A DNA stretch of 64,000 nucleotides from Nannocystis pusilla (GTDB lineage: Bacteria; Myxococcota_A; Polyangia; Nannocystales; Nannocystaceae). Position numbers and translations under genes: made by a program. Below the pieces are notes generated by a model. The model was not told the origin of the DNA. It ran no database searches and worked only from the letters and a program-made list of their open reading frames with translations. Every line of letters starts with the position of its first letter. Position 1 is the first letter of the stretch. Below are positions 29,781 through 38,640 of this stretch, in pieces. The stretch is taken from positions 8,886,001 to 8,950,000 of the forward strand of contig NZ_JAPNKE010000002.1 of assembly GCF_026626665.1 (NCBI RefSeq), given 5' to 3'.

Positions 29781-30910
29781 TCACGGGGCGGGCGGGGCCA
29801 GCAGCGGGCGCGGGGCGCCGAGGGCGAGAGCGGGGCGCGGCTCGGGGGCGGGCAGGGCGACGGGCTCCGGCAGGCCCTTGATGTAGACGTCGTGCTTCGA
29901 GTAGGGGATCTCGATGCACGCGGCCGTCAGGGCCTTGTAGACGCGGCAGTTGAGGTTGTCGAGCACGTCCTCCAAAAGGCCCGGCTGGACGATCCACACC
30001 ATCAGCGAGAACTCGAGGCCCGAGGCGCCGAAGCTGGTAAACACGACGGTGGGGGCCGGGTCGCTGCAGATGTGCGGCTGGCCTTTCGGACATTCGAGGA
30101 GCACGCCGCGCACGAGGTCGATGTCGGAGCCGTAGGCGACCGACACCTTGATCGCCACGCGCTCCTTCTCGGCCGGGCCGGCGCTCTCGTTGACGACCTT
30201 GGAGTTGCCGATGATCGAGTTGGGGACGGTGATCTCGATGTTGTCGCGGGTGAGGATCCGGGTCGAGCGCAGGCCGATGTCGGTGACGCGGCCGCGCGAG
30301 CCGTCGTCGAACTTGATCATGTCGCCGATCTTGTAGGGGGCGTCGGCGAGGATGAAGATGCCGGCGAACAGGTTGGCCAGCGAGTCCTTGGCGGCGAAGC
30401 CGACGGCGATGCCGACGATGCCGGCCGAGGCGAGCCAGCCGGTGACGTCGACCTTCCACGCCAGCAAGGCGAAGTAGGTGGCGCCGCCGAACAGGATCAG
30501 CTTGGCGAACATGTCGAACAGCGGCAGCGTGCGCGGCTGCAGGAACGAGCCCTCGCCGGCGCGCTGGCTGAAGTGACGCAGGACGAGCGTGGCGATCCGG
30601 ATGGCCGCGCCCGTCCACACGATCACGGCCACCGTCTCGAGCAGCGGGTCGCCGATGTGCTTGAAGCGGCCAGCGCTGTCGACGATGCTGGCCGACCAGC
30701 GCAGCCCGACCAGCAGCACGGTGATGAAAATCGGGCGTCGCAAGATCGCGACAATTTGATCGTCGAGGTCGGTTTGGTCTTCCGCACCAGGATCAGCACG
30801 ACGCCGCGGAAGAACAGCTCGATCAGGAAGGCAGCGACGAAGGAGCCGAGGAGGACGGCGCCGGCGCGGATCGTGGGGACTTCGAGCAGCTCCAGCAGCG
30901 CTTCGGGCAT
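29781..30910 (-). CDS. MscS-type mechanosensitive ion channel (frameshifted)
   Basis: The N-terminal segment (MPEALLELLEVPTIRAG, then VLLGSFVAAFLIELFFRGVVLILV) is in a different frame from the remainder. They join near 30765 as LVRKTKTDLDDQIVAILRRP. Three to four membrane helices lead to the pore helix WLASAGIVGIAVGFAAKDSLANLFAG, the TM3 Gly/Ala pattern of MscS. The beta domain follows (IGDMIKFDDGSRGRVTDIGLRSTRI, ITVPNSIIGNSKVVN) and then the vestibule region. An interspersed palindrome copy (30078-30093) encodes LECPKGQPHIC, an insertion relative to the usual alpha/beta C-terminal domain. Inner-membrane channel opening on hypo-osmotic shock is the family role. Confidence 0.88.
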
Positions 30911-30996
30911 ACGCGGACGCCCGAGGATGCCGTGCTGTCGGGCCGCGGTTCAAGTCATGAGAGGGGATACGCGTCTTCGAGTGTGGTCTTCGGACC

Positions 30997-31556
30997 TCAG
31001 GGGCCCAGAGCGGCGCGTACGGCGTCGACGAGCGCGCGGGGGCCTCCGGCGCGGGGCCGCTCGCGACGTGGACGATCCGTCCGTCGCGGCCGAGGACCAG
31101 CGCCGTCGGCAGCGCGGCGACCTGCAAGCGGGCCGCGAGGGCGCCCTGCGGATCCCAGCCGAGCTCGAAGCCGTGGAGGCGCAGGTCGGGCTCGGGGCTG
31201 AGGCGGCTGCGGTCGCTGTCGAGGGCGACGACGACGACGGCGAGGCGGGCGGCGCCGTGCTCGCGCAGGAGGTCGTTGTAGAGGGCGAAGCTCGCCGGCC
31301 ACGAGGGCAGCGCCGCCGAGGTGAGCTCGAGGACGACGACGCGGCCGCGCAGGCTGGGCAGCGGCAGGCCGGGACCGGCCAGCAGGGGGACGGTGAGGTC
31401 GAGGACCTCGCCGGCGCCGTGGCGGATCGGCTGCGCGGGCAGGACGGGGGCGTCGGGCGGCGGTGGTTCGGGCGGCGGGGCGGTCTGCGGGCGCGTACAC
31501 GCGGCGGTCAGCGCCGCGAGCGCGGCGGGCAGGAGCACGCGTGACGAGAGGCTCAT
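30997..31556 (-). CDS. thioredoxin-fold lipoprotein lacking CxxC (3' frameshift)
   Basis: The signal peptide ends at a lipobox (PAALAALTAAC), followed by a Pro-rich linker and a peroxiredoxin/TlpA-like fold: LPSLRGRVVVLELTSAALPSWPASFALYNDLL, FELGWDPQGALAARLQVAALPTALVLGRDGRIVH. The cis-Pro (ALPTA) is kept, but the redox CxxC is absent (SAALPSWP). It is therefore probably not an oxidoreductase. The reading continues as RALVDAVRAALGP to a stop at 30997 only after a one-base shift near 31045, by a G4 run. The ATG overlaps the hemE stop (ATGA), so it is coupled to hemE. Confidence 0.7.
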
Positions 31557-32569
31557 GCGTCGTGGACCGTGTCGACCAGGAGGCGGGCGATCGCCGGGTC
31601 GGTGTGGCGGGAGATCCCATGGCCGAGGTTGAAGATGTGGGCCTTGGCCCGCCGCCCGGCGGCGACCACCGCCCGCGCCTTGCGCTCGACCAGCGCGGGC
31701 GGGCCGAGCAGCGCGAACGGGTCGAGGTTGCCCTGCACGACCCGCTCGGGGCCGACGACGTCGATCGCCTGGGCCATGTCGATCGACCAGTCGATGCCGA
31801 CGACGTCGGCCGGCATCTCGGCCGAGGAGGCGAGCAGGTTGGCGTTGCCGCGGGTGAACATGATGAGCGGCACGCCGAACTGGCGCACGGCGGCGCACAG
31901 GCGGGCGGTGTGCGGCTGCACGTGCTCGCGGTAGTCGTCGGGCGCGAGCGCCCCGGCCCAGCTGTCGAACACCTGCAGCGCGTCGACGCCGGCCTCGACC
32001 TGGCCGCGCAGGTAGTCGATCAGGAGGTCGGTGATGCGCGCCATCAGCTGTCCGAAGAGACCTGGCTCGCAGAACATGAGCGATTTGACATGTTCGAACT
32101 CGCGGCTGGTCTTGCCCTCGACGAGGTAGCTGAGGGTGGTGAAGGGGGCGCCGCAGAAGCCGATCAGCGGCACGCGGTCGGCGAGGGCGGCCTTGCAGGC
32201 GCGCACGGCCGCGTAGACGTAGTGGCAGGCCTCGCGCGGGTCGATCCACTGCAGGCGGTCGACGTCGGCCTGGGTGCGCACGGGGGCGGCGACCACCGGC
32301 GAGGGCTCGAAGCGGACGTCGACGCCGAGCGCGTCGAACACGACGAGGATGTCGGAGAACAGGATCGCGGCGTCGACGCCGAGGCGATCGATCGGCTGCA
32401 GCGTGACCTCGGCGCACAGGTCGGGGCTGCGGCACAGCTCCTCGAAGCTGACCTTGGCCCGGACCGCGCGGTACTCGGGGAGGTAGCGCCCGGCCTGTCT
32501 CATGAGCCAGATCGGGGTCCGCTCGGGGCGTTCGCCGCGGCAGGCGCGGAGGAAGCTGTCGTTGTGCAT
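31553..32569 (-). CDS. hemE: uroporphyrinogen decarboxylase
   Basis: Start taken at ATG 32569 (MHNDSFLRACRGE), which fits the family; the open frame extends 21 bases upstream. Signature PIWLMRQAGRYLPEYR (substrate-binding Arg) and the active-site region AILFSDILVVFDALG, GFCGAPFTTLSYLVEG, QVFDSWAGAL and ITFN-like HIFNLGHGI are all present. The enzyme removes four carboxyl groups from uroporphyrinogen III in heme synthesis. No other heme gene is nearby. Two palindromic copies lie inside (32048-32065 and the perfect arms GAACATG/CATGTTC at 32072-32095), encoding the short CEPGLFGQL loop. Confidence 0.95.
   Translation of the reverse strand: MHNDSFLRACRGERPERTPIWLMRQAGRYLPEYRAVRAKVSFEELCRSPDLCAEVTLQPIDRLGVDAAILFSDILVVFDALGVDVRFEPSPVVAAPVRTQADVDRLQWIDPREACHYVYAAVRACKAALADRVPLIGFCGAPFTTLSYLVEGKTSREFEHVKSLMFCEPGLFGQLMARITDLLIDYLRGQVEAGVDALQVFDSWAGALAPDDYREHVQPHTARLCAAVRQFGVPLIMFTRGNANLLASSAEMPADVVGIDWSIDMAQAIDVVGPERVVQGNLDPFALLGPPALVERKARAVVAAGRRAKAHIFNLGHGISRHTDPAIARLLVDTVHDA
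32072..32095. repeat. interspersed palindrome variant within hemE
   Basis: Arms GAACATG (32072-32078) and CATGTTC (32089-32095) are perfect inverted repeats around a 10-base centre. A second copy, CTGTCCGAAGAGACCTGG (32048-32065), lies 6 bases away. Both are within the hemE reading frame and keep it open. Confidence 0.6.
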
Positions 32570-32697
32570 GGCCCGGGCACGATAGCGCACCCCGGGGGGC
32601 GCGGGGCCCCGCGTGCGAGGCGCGGATGCACACGCGGCGGCGCGGGCGGTTCGGCGCCCCCTGGCGCGTCCGCGGGCCCTTTGCCATCCTTCGGCCC

Positions 32698-33611
32698 ATG
32701 CGACTTAGATCTCTCTTTTTGATCTCCAGCATCGGCCTCGGGGCGTGTTCGACGGCCGCTCCCCAGAGCAGCGAGACCCTCGGCAACAGCACCGCCTCGG
32801 CCTCGAACACCGAAGGCTCCACCGAAGCCAGCGGGCCGGGCTCGACGGGGTCGTCGAACTCCACCGATTCGCAGTCCACGAGCCTCGACCCGACCGCCGA
32901 CAGCGTGACCACCGCGAGCTCGACGACCGCGCTCTCGGCCACCGGCGAGCCGACGACCTCGGACACCGGCACGGGGGCGCCGAGCACCACCGAGGCGATG
33001 AGCACGACCGGCGAGACGACAATAGCGACCACCGGCGAGACCGGCGAGACGACCGAGCCCGACACGAGCGGGACGGACACCGAGGGGACGACCGGCGGGA
33101 TGGGCGGCGGGCCGTGCGAGGTCGACGCCGACTGCAAGCTGCACGACGACTGCTGCTCGTGCTACGGCATCCCGAACGATCAGACCGACCCGATCTGCAA
33201 GTCCGAGTGCGACCAGACGCAGTGCGAGCAGATCGGCATCGACGAGGCCAAGTGCGTGCTCGGCCAGTGCACCACCGAGAAGGTCGACTGCAGCAGCGAG
33301 GTCGCCTGCGACTCGTTGCCGCCCGACTGCCCGCCGGGCACGCTGCCGGGGATCGCGGGCGCGTGCTGGAGCGGGGCGTGCGTGCCGGTGCTCTCGTGCG
33401 ACAAGGTGCCCGACTGCAAGCTGTGCCCCGAGACGCAGATGTGCGTCGAGTTCCAGGCGTTCGAAACCAACCGCACGTGCCTGCCGCTGCCGACGGACTG
33501 CAACGGCAAGGCGAGCTGCGAGTGCGCGGGCGAGGCATGCGCCGAGCCGTTCGGCCTGTGCGGCGCAGGGGGGGCGAGGTCGACCTGGCGTGCGCGTGCC
33601 CGAACTGCTGA
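32698..33611 (+). CDS. Cys-rich lipoprotein with long Ser/Thr linker (3' frameshift)
   Basis: ATG 32698 gives MRLRSLFLISSIGLGAC, a lipoprotein signal, then about 120 residues of Ser/Thr/Gly/Glu linker (SATGEPTTSDTGTGAPSTTE). The C-terminal domain of about 160 residues has at least 26 Cys (DCKLHDDCCSCYGIPND, CDKVPDCKLCPETQMC, CNGKASCECAGEAC), implying many disulphides outside the cytoplasm. The G7 run near 33570 breaks the frame; the other frame gives GGEVDLACACPNC and a stop at 33611. No enzyme family is recognised. It converges on the 33664-34239 gene across a hairpin terminator. Confidence 0.75.
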
Positions 33612-33641
33612 GGCGCGCGGCGCCGCGGCGAGCGAAGGACG

Positions 33642-33665
33642 AGCCGCGACCGCGAGGTCGCGGCT
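33642..33665. terminator. hairpin between convergent genes, probable bidirectional terminator
   Basis: AGCCGCGACC and GGTCGCGGCT are perfect 10-base inverted arms around GCGA. It lies 30 bases after the plus-strand lipoprotein stop and overlaps the stop codon of the minus-strand gene. There is no T-tract, as expected in high-GC genomes. Confidence 0.55.
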
Positions 33666-34239
33666 ACGGCTGGCAGCGCTCGGGCGACCACAAGTGCGCG
33701 GCGCGACCCTCGAGGAAGCGGACGCACAGGTCGGGGTAGAGGATGTCGAAGGCGCCGAAGGGCCCGAGCTCGACGAGCTTGTCGGGCTTGCCGCGCACCG
33801 CCTCGACCTCGGCGAGGGACATGCCGGCGTGGAGCTTGCCGACGCCCCGCTCGTACTCGGCGATCTCGTCGGCGACGCCGAGCATCCGCTCGCCCCGGCG
33901 GGTGCGCGGGACGCTGTAGCGCGCGGTGACCTCGTAGGTGCCGCCGAGCTGCCCGGGGTGCCAGCGGGCGAGGATGAAGATCAGGTCGTCCTCGTCGAAG
34001 GCGTGGAAGAACCAGGCGACGTGGCCCTCGTCGCGGGCGGTCCGCTGCAGCTCGTCGCGGGCCCGCTCCTGCAGGCGCAGCGCCTCGCGCCACGAGAGGT
34101 CCTCGCGCGGGGCGCTGTCGATGCCGGTGAAGACGACGTGCACGAGGCCCTTGGGGATCTCGTGCAGCCGACCGCCGTCGGGGTTGGTGGCGCAGGCGCC
34201 GGCGAGGAGGGCGAGCGCGAGCGAGCTCCGCTTCAACAT
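33664..34239 (-). CDS. lipoprotein, unknown function
   Basis: 191 residues with a lipobox (LKRSSLALALLAGAC) and a mixed alpha/beta domain (LVHVVFTGIDSAPRED, GHVAWFFHAFDEDDLIFILARWHPG). The end resembles a SmpA/OmlA-type small motif (LHAGMSLAEVEAVRGKPDKLVELGPFGAFDILYPDLCVRF), in which 'GMSxxEVxxxxGxP' is the hallmark of the BamE/SmpA-like fold. A role at the outer membrane is possible but not shown. The start overlaps the end of ogt by 7 bases, so the pair is co-transcribed. Confidence 0.75.
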   Translation of the reverse strand: MLKRSSLALALLAGACATNPDGGRLHEIPKGLVHVVFTGIDSAPREDLSWREALRLQERARDELQRTARDEGHVAWFFHAFDEDDLIFILARWHPGQLGGTYEVTARYSVPRTRRGERMLGVADEIAEYERGVGKLHAGMSLAEVEAVRGKPDKLVELGPFGAFDILYPDLCVRFLEGRAAHLWSPERCQP

Positions 34240-34757
34240 CGCGGCGGATCGTAGCCGGGGAACACGGCGCCCACCAGCCGGGCCTCGTGGGCAAGGAGCC
34301 ACCGCTTGCGCTCGAGGCCGCCCCCGAAGCCGACGAGGCTGCGATCGCTGCCGACGACCCGATGACAGGGGACGATGATGGGGATCGGGTTCTTGTTGTT
34401 GGCGCCGCCGACGGCCCGCGTGGCGGTGGGCCGCCCCATGGCCCGGGCGATGTCGCCGTAGCTGCAGATCGCGCCGAACTCGACGGCCATGAGCGCGGCC
34501 CACACGGCCCGCTGAAACTCGCTGCCCTCGGCGCCCAGCGGGACGTCGAAGCGGCGACGCGCACCGACGAAGTACTCTTCGAGCTCGCGCCGCGCCTGCT
34601 GCAACACGGGCTCGTCGTCCCGCTCGCTGCCGTAGGCGGCCGGGGTCGGGTCGCTCCGCCGCTCGATCAGGTGGACGCGGCGCAAGGCTCCGCCGCCGGC
34701 GACGAGCCGCAGGTCGCCGATCGGGCTGGACATCCATGTCCAAAAGGTCATTGTCAT
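34233..34757 (-). CDS. ogt: methylated-DNA--protein-cysteine S-methyltransferase
   Basis: 174 residues. The C-terminal domain holds the acceptor site IPIIVPCHRVVGSDRSLVGFGGGLERKRWLL (Cys in PCHRV) and the DNA-binding helix YGDIARAMGRPTATRAVGGANNKNP. The N-terminal domain (SSPIGDLRLVAGGGALRRV) is the usual Ada/Ogt alpha/beta domain. The protein transfers a methyl group from O6-methylguanine or O4-methylthymine to its own Cys once. Start at ATG 34757; the Shine-Dalgarno GAGGA lies inside a palindrome copy. Confidence 0.93.
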   Translation of the reverse strand: MTMTFWTWMSSPIGDLRLVAGGGALRRVHLIERRSDPTPAAYGSERDDEPVLQQARRELEEYFVGARRRFDVPLGAEGSEFQRAVWAALMAVEFGAICSYGDIARAMGRPTATRAVGGANNKNPIPIIVPCHRVVGSDRSLVGFGGGLERKRWLLAHEARLVGAVFPGYDPPRC

Positions 34758-34758
34758 G

Positions 34759-34778
34759 ACATGTTCCTCGAGACAGGT
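34759..34778. repeat. interspersed palindrome copy containing the ogt ribosome-binding site
   Basis: ACATGTTCCTCGAGACAGGT spans the region directly 5' of the ogt ATG. On the reverse strand its centre, CTCGAGGA, supplies the GAGGA Shine-Dalgarno, so pairing of the arms would mask it. It is followed upstream by an AT-rich run (34779-34798). Confidence 0.6.
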
Positions 34779-35302
34779 TTATTTTTTGGAAAAAAAGGCG
34801 CCGGCCCGTGAGTCGAGCGATGGGGGGAGGACGGGGGCGCGGGGCACTCGACGGGTGTACACCGGGGCGCCGACGCGCGCCGCCGAATTCGCGCATCGCG
34901 GCGAGAACGCCGTCTCGAGCCCGGATCGGGGCGCTCGCGGGTGACCGATTCGTCGACGCGGACGGAACGGCGGGGGCGACGAGCGGCAGCCGAGGATGCG
35001 GGCCGATCGGGCGATGGCTCGTGCCCCCGAGGGGTCGCGGCGGGCGCTGGTGACGGCGGCCGCGGCTCCCGACGAAGGATTGCGACGGTTGCGAGGCGCC
35101 CGATAGCTCGCGCTCGCGACGGTCGCGCTGCACACGGGGCGCACGCGAGTCGCGAACCGCGACGAGACATCTCGAGAGCGCGCAGCGCTCGCGCTCAGGA
35201 TGCGTGGACACGGTCGCGCTCGCTCGCGCTTGCTCGCGCGTGCAGCAGAGCGCGCGACGATGCTGGATGCAACGCGCGCCGCGGCCCTGGTAAAACGGGC
35301 GG
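34779..35302. other. intergenic region, no gene seen
   Basis: The region between the divergent ogt and FGE-type genes. It begins with an AT-rich patch (TTTATTTTTTGGAAAAAA, 34778-34795) that may hold the ogt promoter. The rest is GC-rich with CG-CTCG-type simple sequence (about 35100-35240) and short frames of Arg/Ala composition that are not convincing genes. Confidence 0.5.
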
Positions 35303-36616
35303 ATGCTGCACGTCGCCGCGGGCCCCGAGCTGTTCGACCACACCCTCTGGGCGAGCGCCACCGACGAGCGCCGCGAGGAGCTGGCGCAGCTGGTCGCGGC
35401 GGAGCTGGGGTCCGACTGCAAATACGAGGGCCTGCGCCGCTACGGGCAGGCGAGCGCGTCGGTGGCGGTGTTCGTGCACGCGACGGTCGGCGAGCTGAGC
35501 CTGGTGCCGGGAGGCGGCTTCGACATGGGCCTGTCGCCTGAAGAAGAGCAGACGATCCGCGCCGCTCGTGATCGGGCCGAGGCCGCGGCGGAGGACTTCG
35601 ATCAGGAGTTCGATCTGCTGCTCAGCGAAATCGGGCAAATGCGTCCGCTGCACCGCGTGGTGGTGCCGCCGTTTTTGATCGCGCAGCGCGTGCTGAGCGT
35701 GGGCCGGGCGCTGCGCTGGTTGCCGAACCTGCGCGACCCGCTCTACGGCCACGTATCGAAGGCGCCGGCGCACCTGAACCCGGAGCAGATCACCGCGGTG
35801 CTGCTCGGCACGGGGCTGCGACTGCCGGCGGAGGCGGAGCTCGAGTACGCGGCCCGCGGCGGGCTGCACCGCCGCCTGCTGCCGTGGGGCGACGCGTTGC
35901 CCGACGACGCGACGATCGAGGCGATGCTCGCGGACGAGGACGGCTCGACCCACAACACGTTCGGCCTGCACGGCTACGGCCTCTACCCGGAGCTGTGCGC
36001 GGACCACTGGCACGATCACTACCGCGGTGCCCCCGACGACGGGGCGCCCTGGCCCGGCTCCGGGATGCACGTGGTCCGCGGCGGCGCCGGCGATTGCTAC
36101 CCCTGGCAAGGTTGCGGCGAGTGGAACCTGATGCTCTGCGCGATGCGCATGACCGAACGCGCGGCGGAATTCGGGGCGTCGATCCGCCTGGTGTACGGGC
36201 TCGGCGAGCACGAGGACTTTAATGAAGAAGAGATGCCTGAAGAGACAGATGATGGGCAGCATATCCGCGCTGGCTTGGAAGCGAAGAAGAGCACCGCGAA
36301 GAAGATCCCAGCTGCGAAGAAGGCGGCCGTGGCCAAGTCCGCCGATAGCGGGGCGAAGAAGAAGTCGTCCGTGAAGAAGGCGGCCGTGTCCGCCGATAAA
36401 GGGGCGACGAAGAGCTCGGCGAAGAAGGTGGCCGTAGCCGAATCCGCCGACAAGGGCGCGAAGAAGGCTGCGAAGAAGGCGGCGGCCGCGACCAAGCCGC
36501 GCGATCAGTCTGCGGCGAAGAAGGGTGCGACGAAGAAAGCTGCGACGAAGTCTGCTCAATCGAAAATGGCCGCGAAGAAGTCGGCGAAGAAGAAGTCGGC
36601 AAAGAAGCCTCGGTGA
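35303..36616 (+). CDS. formylglycine-generating-enzyme-like (SUMF1/FGE) protein with histone-H1-like Lys/Ala tail
   Basis: About 437 residues. The first 300 follow the FGE-sulfatase (SUMF1) pattern: GELSLVPGGGFDMGLSPEEE, LRLPAEAELEYAARGGLHRRLLPWGD, THNTFGLHGYGLYPELCADHWHDHY and HVVRGGAGDCYPWQGCGEWNLMLCAMR. The Cys residues used by true FGE are not clearly conserved, so a lectin-like or non-catalytic role is possible. The last 110 residues are Lys/Ala/Ser repeats (KKSSVKKAAVSADKGATK), like histone H1 or the bacterial AlgP/HctB tails that bind DNA. ATG 35303 could also be preceded by other starts. The fusion is unusual. Confidence 0.8.
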   Translation: MLHVAAGPELFDHTLWASATDERREELAQLVAAELGSDCKYEGLRRYGQASASVAVFVHATVGELSLVPGGGFDMGLSPEEEQTIRAARDRAEAAAEDFDQEFDLLLSEIGQMRPLHRVVVPPFLIAQRVLSVGRALRWLPNLRDPLYGHVSKAPAHLNPEQITAVLLGTGLRLPAEAELEYAARGGLHRRLLPWGDALPDDATIEAMLADEDGSTHNTFGLHGYGLYPELCADHWHDHYRGAPDDGAPWPGSGMHVVRGGAGDCYPWQGCGEWNLMLCAMRMTERAAEFGASIRLVYGLGEHEDFNEEEMPEETDDGQHIRAGLEAKKSTAKKIPAAKKAAVAKSADSGAKKKSSVKKAAVSADKGATKSSAKKVAVAESADKGAKKAAKKAAAATKPRDQSAAKKGATKKAATKSAQSKMAAKKSAKKKSAKKPR

Positions 36617-37065
36617 AGACGCCGGCCGCGAGGAATCCTCGTAGTACAGTGTTTTCGCCGAGTTTCGCCGCGCAGTAGGAAAAACCCGCGGACTCGGCGT
36701 CGCGGGCCGGCGCGCACGGGCTGCGCATCGGCGAAGTCCAGGCCGCCTATGCGGCGAGATCTGCCGGTCGATGGATAACGATGTTATGTGCGCAGGCCGA
36801 TGCGTGCTTCTCGGCCGTGGCCGGATGGACCGACAGTGAGACAAAGGTTGGACGAGAAAGCGAAGGGCGGAGCCGCCCGTCACGGCTTCCACGTTTTGCG
36901 CTTCGTGCTGGCGCGGCGGGGGTTTGCCGCCGTCTCCGTCGCTTGAGCTCGCCGGCTCGCCGGGCGCGCCGCGGACCTGCACCGCCCGTATCTTACAGCA
37001 GGGTCTGTCTGTATACCCCATTGCGGCGCCCATGGTTCTGGACAATGGTTGGTTCGACGTAGGCC
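36617..37065. other. intergenic region, no gene seen
   Basis: 450 bases between the FGE-type gene and the GAF-kinase gene. GC is lower than in neighbouring genes around 36620-36850. A short stem (GGGCGG-AG-CCGCCC, about 36864-36877) is the only structure seen. It probably holds the promoter of the GAF-kinase gene; no motif is clear. Confidence 0.4.
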
Positions 37066-38640
37066 ATGCTCTACCCGTCTCAGCCGACGAATGAACGGCA
37101 GCGTCTGCAGGTGCTGCAGAGCTGCGGCATATTGGACACCGAACCGGAGCCAGCGTTCGACGACATTGTGCAATTGGCCACCCATTTGTGCAATGTCCCC
37201 AGAGCGGTCATCACCCTCACCGACGCCCATCGGCAATGGTTCAAGGCCAAGGTCGGGATCCCGCAGCAGGAGAAAGAGGCCCCGCGCGAGCTGTCGTTCT
37301 GCGCCCACACCATCCTCGAGCCGGACGAGGTCATGGTCGTGCCCGACGCGCTTCAGGACCCCCGCTTCTGCGACAATCCCTTCACGCTGGCCGACCCACC
37401 GGTCCGCTTCTACGCCGGGGTGCCGCTGGTGATGGAGGACGACGTGGTGCTCGGGACGCTCTGCGTGTTCGATCATGTCCCGCACGGCATCTCGCCGCGG
37501 CAGCTCGATTCGCTGCAGATGCTCGCCCGCCAGGTCACGAACGAGCTGAAGCTCCGCCGGCAATTGCGAGAGGCGCGGGCGACGACCTCCGCCCCGCCGG
37601 CGCTCGACCCGGCGCTGTTCGCCGCGCGCTCGACGGTGTTCTCCGACGTGTTCACCGACGTGCCGCTGCCGATCGACACGGTGGCCGGTCGCTATCGCAT
37701 GGGCGACATCCTCGGCGTCGGCGGCATGGGCGTGGTCGTCTCGGCGACCGACCTGCAGGAGAATCGCAAGGTCGCCATCAAGTTCCTCCTGCCGAACGCC
37801 CGCTTCGATCAGGCGATGATCGAGCGCTTCGCCACCGAGGCGCGGGCGCTGATGCGCGTCCGCAACAAGCACGTGTCGGAGATCCTCGACGTCGGCAACC
37901 TGGGCAACGGCGCGCCGTACATCGTCATGGAGCGGCTCATCGGCGAAGACCTCGACACGTGCCTCGACAAGCGCCGCGTCCTGCCCGTGCAGGAGGCGCT
38001 CGACTATGCGCTGCAGGCCTGCGCCGGGGTCCAGCAGATCCACGCGGCCGGCCTCCTGCATCAGGACATCAAGCCCTCGAACCTGTTCCTGGTGCGCGGT
38101 GAGGACGACAGCGTCGTCGTCAAGGTGCTGGACTTCGGCGTCGCGCGGGCTTTGCCGGGGAGCGACCCGATCGCCAAGCCGTCGGTCGCTCCCGAGGGGC
38201 TGACGGGCTCGCCGCAGTACATGTCGCCCGAGCAGATCTTGCAGACCAGCGAGGCCGATGTCCGCAGCGACATCTGGGCGCTGGGGGTCGTGCTCTACGA
38301 GATGCTGGCAGGGATGCGCCCGTTCGAGGGGCTGAACGTGGAGTCGATCTGCGAGAGCGTGATCGTCTCGCGACCCAAGCGCCTGAGCGTGCTCAATCCC
38401 CAGGTCTCCACGGAGCTCGAGCAGGTCGTCGCTCGCTGCCTCAAGAAGGACCGCGAGAAGCGATTCGGCTCGGTGCGAGAGCTGGCGCAGGCGCTCGTCG
38501 CCTTCGTCGGCCGCCCCTCCGAAAGCAGCGACCGGCTGGTGCGGTGCGAGTCCATCGAATCGAGCCGGCCCCTGCCCGGGGCGCCGACAAAGACCGAAGG
38601 CCGCGGCGCCGGGGGCCGTTCTCCGGCTCAGAACGGGTGA
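37066..38640 (+). CDS. GAF-domain Ser/Thr protein kinase with HQD catalytic loop
   Basis: 524 residues. Residues about 20-165 form a GAF sensor domain (LCNVPRAVITLTDAHRQWFKAKVG, PRELSFCAHTI, RFYAGVPLVM...LGTLCVFDH). A Hanks-type kinase starts at about 209: GDILGVGGMGVVVSA (G-loop), AIKF (Lys about 239), LLHQDIKPSNLFL (Asp about 334), LDFGVA (Asp about 356) and TGSPQYMSPEQI. The Arg of the usual HRD motif is Gln, so this is a non-RD kinase. No transmembrane segment is seen, so a soluble sensor kinase that reads a cytoplasmic small ligand or redox state through GAF is inferred. Its 3' end overlaps terC by 13 bases, tail to tail. Confidence 0.9.
   Translation: MLYPSQPTNERQRLQVLQSCGILDTEPEPAFDDIVQLATHLCNVPRAVITLTDAHRQWFKAKVGIPQQEKEAPRELSFCAHTILEPDEVMVVPDALQDPRFCDNPFTLADPPVRFYAGVPLVMEDDVVLGTLCVFDHVPHGISPRQLDSLQMLARQVTNELKLRRQLREARATTSAPPALDPALFAARSTVFSDVFTDVPLPIDTVAGRYRMGDILGVGGMGVVVSATDLQENRKVAIKFLLPNARFDQAMIERFATEARALMRVRNKHVSEILDVGNLGNGAPYIVMERLIGEDLDTCLDKRRVLPVQEALDYALQACAGVQQIHAAGLLHQDIKPSNLFLVRGEDDSVVVKVLDFGVARALPGSDPIAKPSVAPEGLTGSPQYMSPEQILQTSEADVRSDIWALGVVLYEMLAGMRPFEGLNVESICESVIVSRPKRLSVLNPQVSTELEQVVARCLKKDREKRFGSVRELAQALVAFVGRPSESSDRLVRCESIESSRPLPGAPTKTEGRGAGGRSPAQNG

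Noticed and set aside
34941..35498. 185-residue plus-strand frame upstream of the FGE-type gene
   Set aside because: Low-complexity Arg/Ala composition and overlap in another frame with the FGE-type start.
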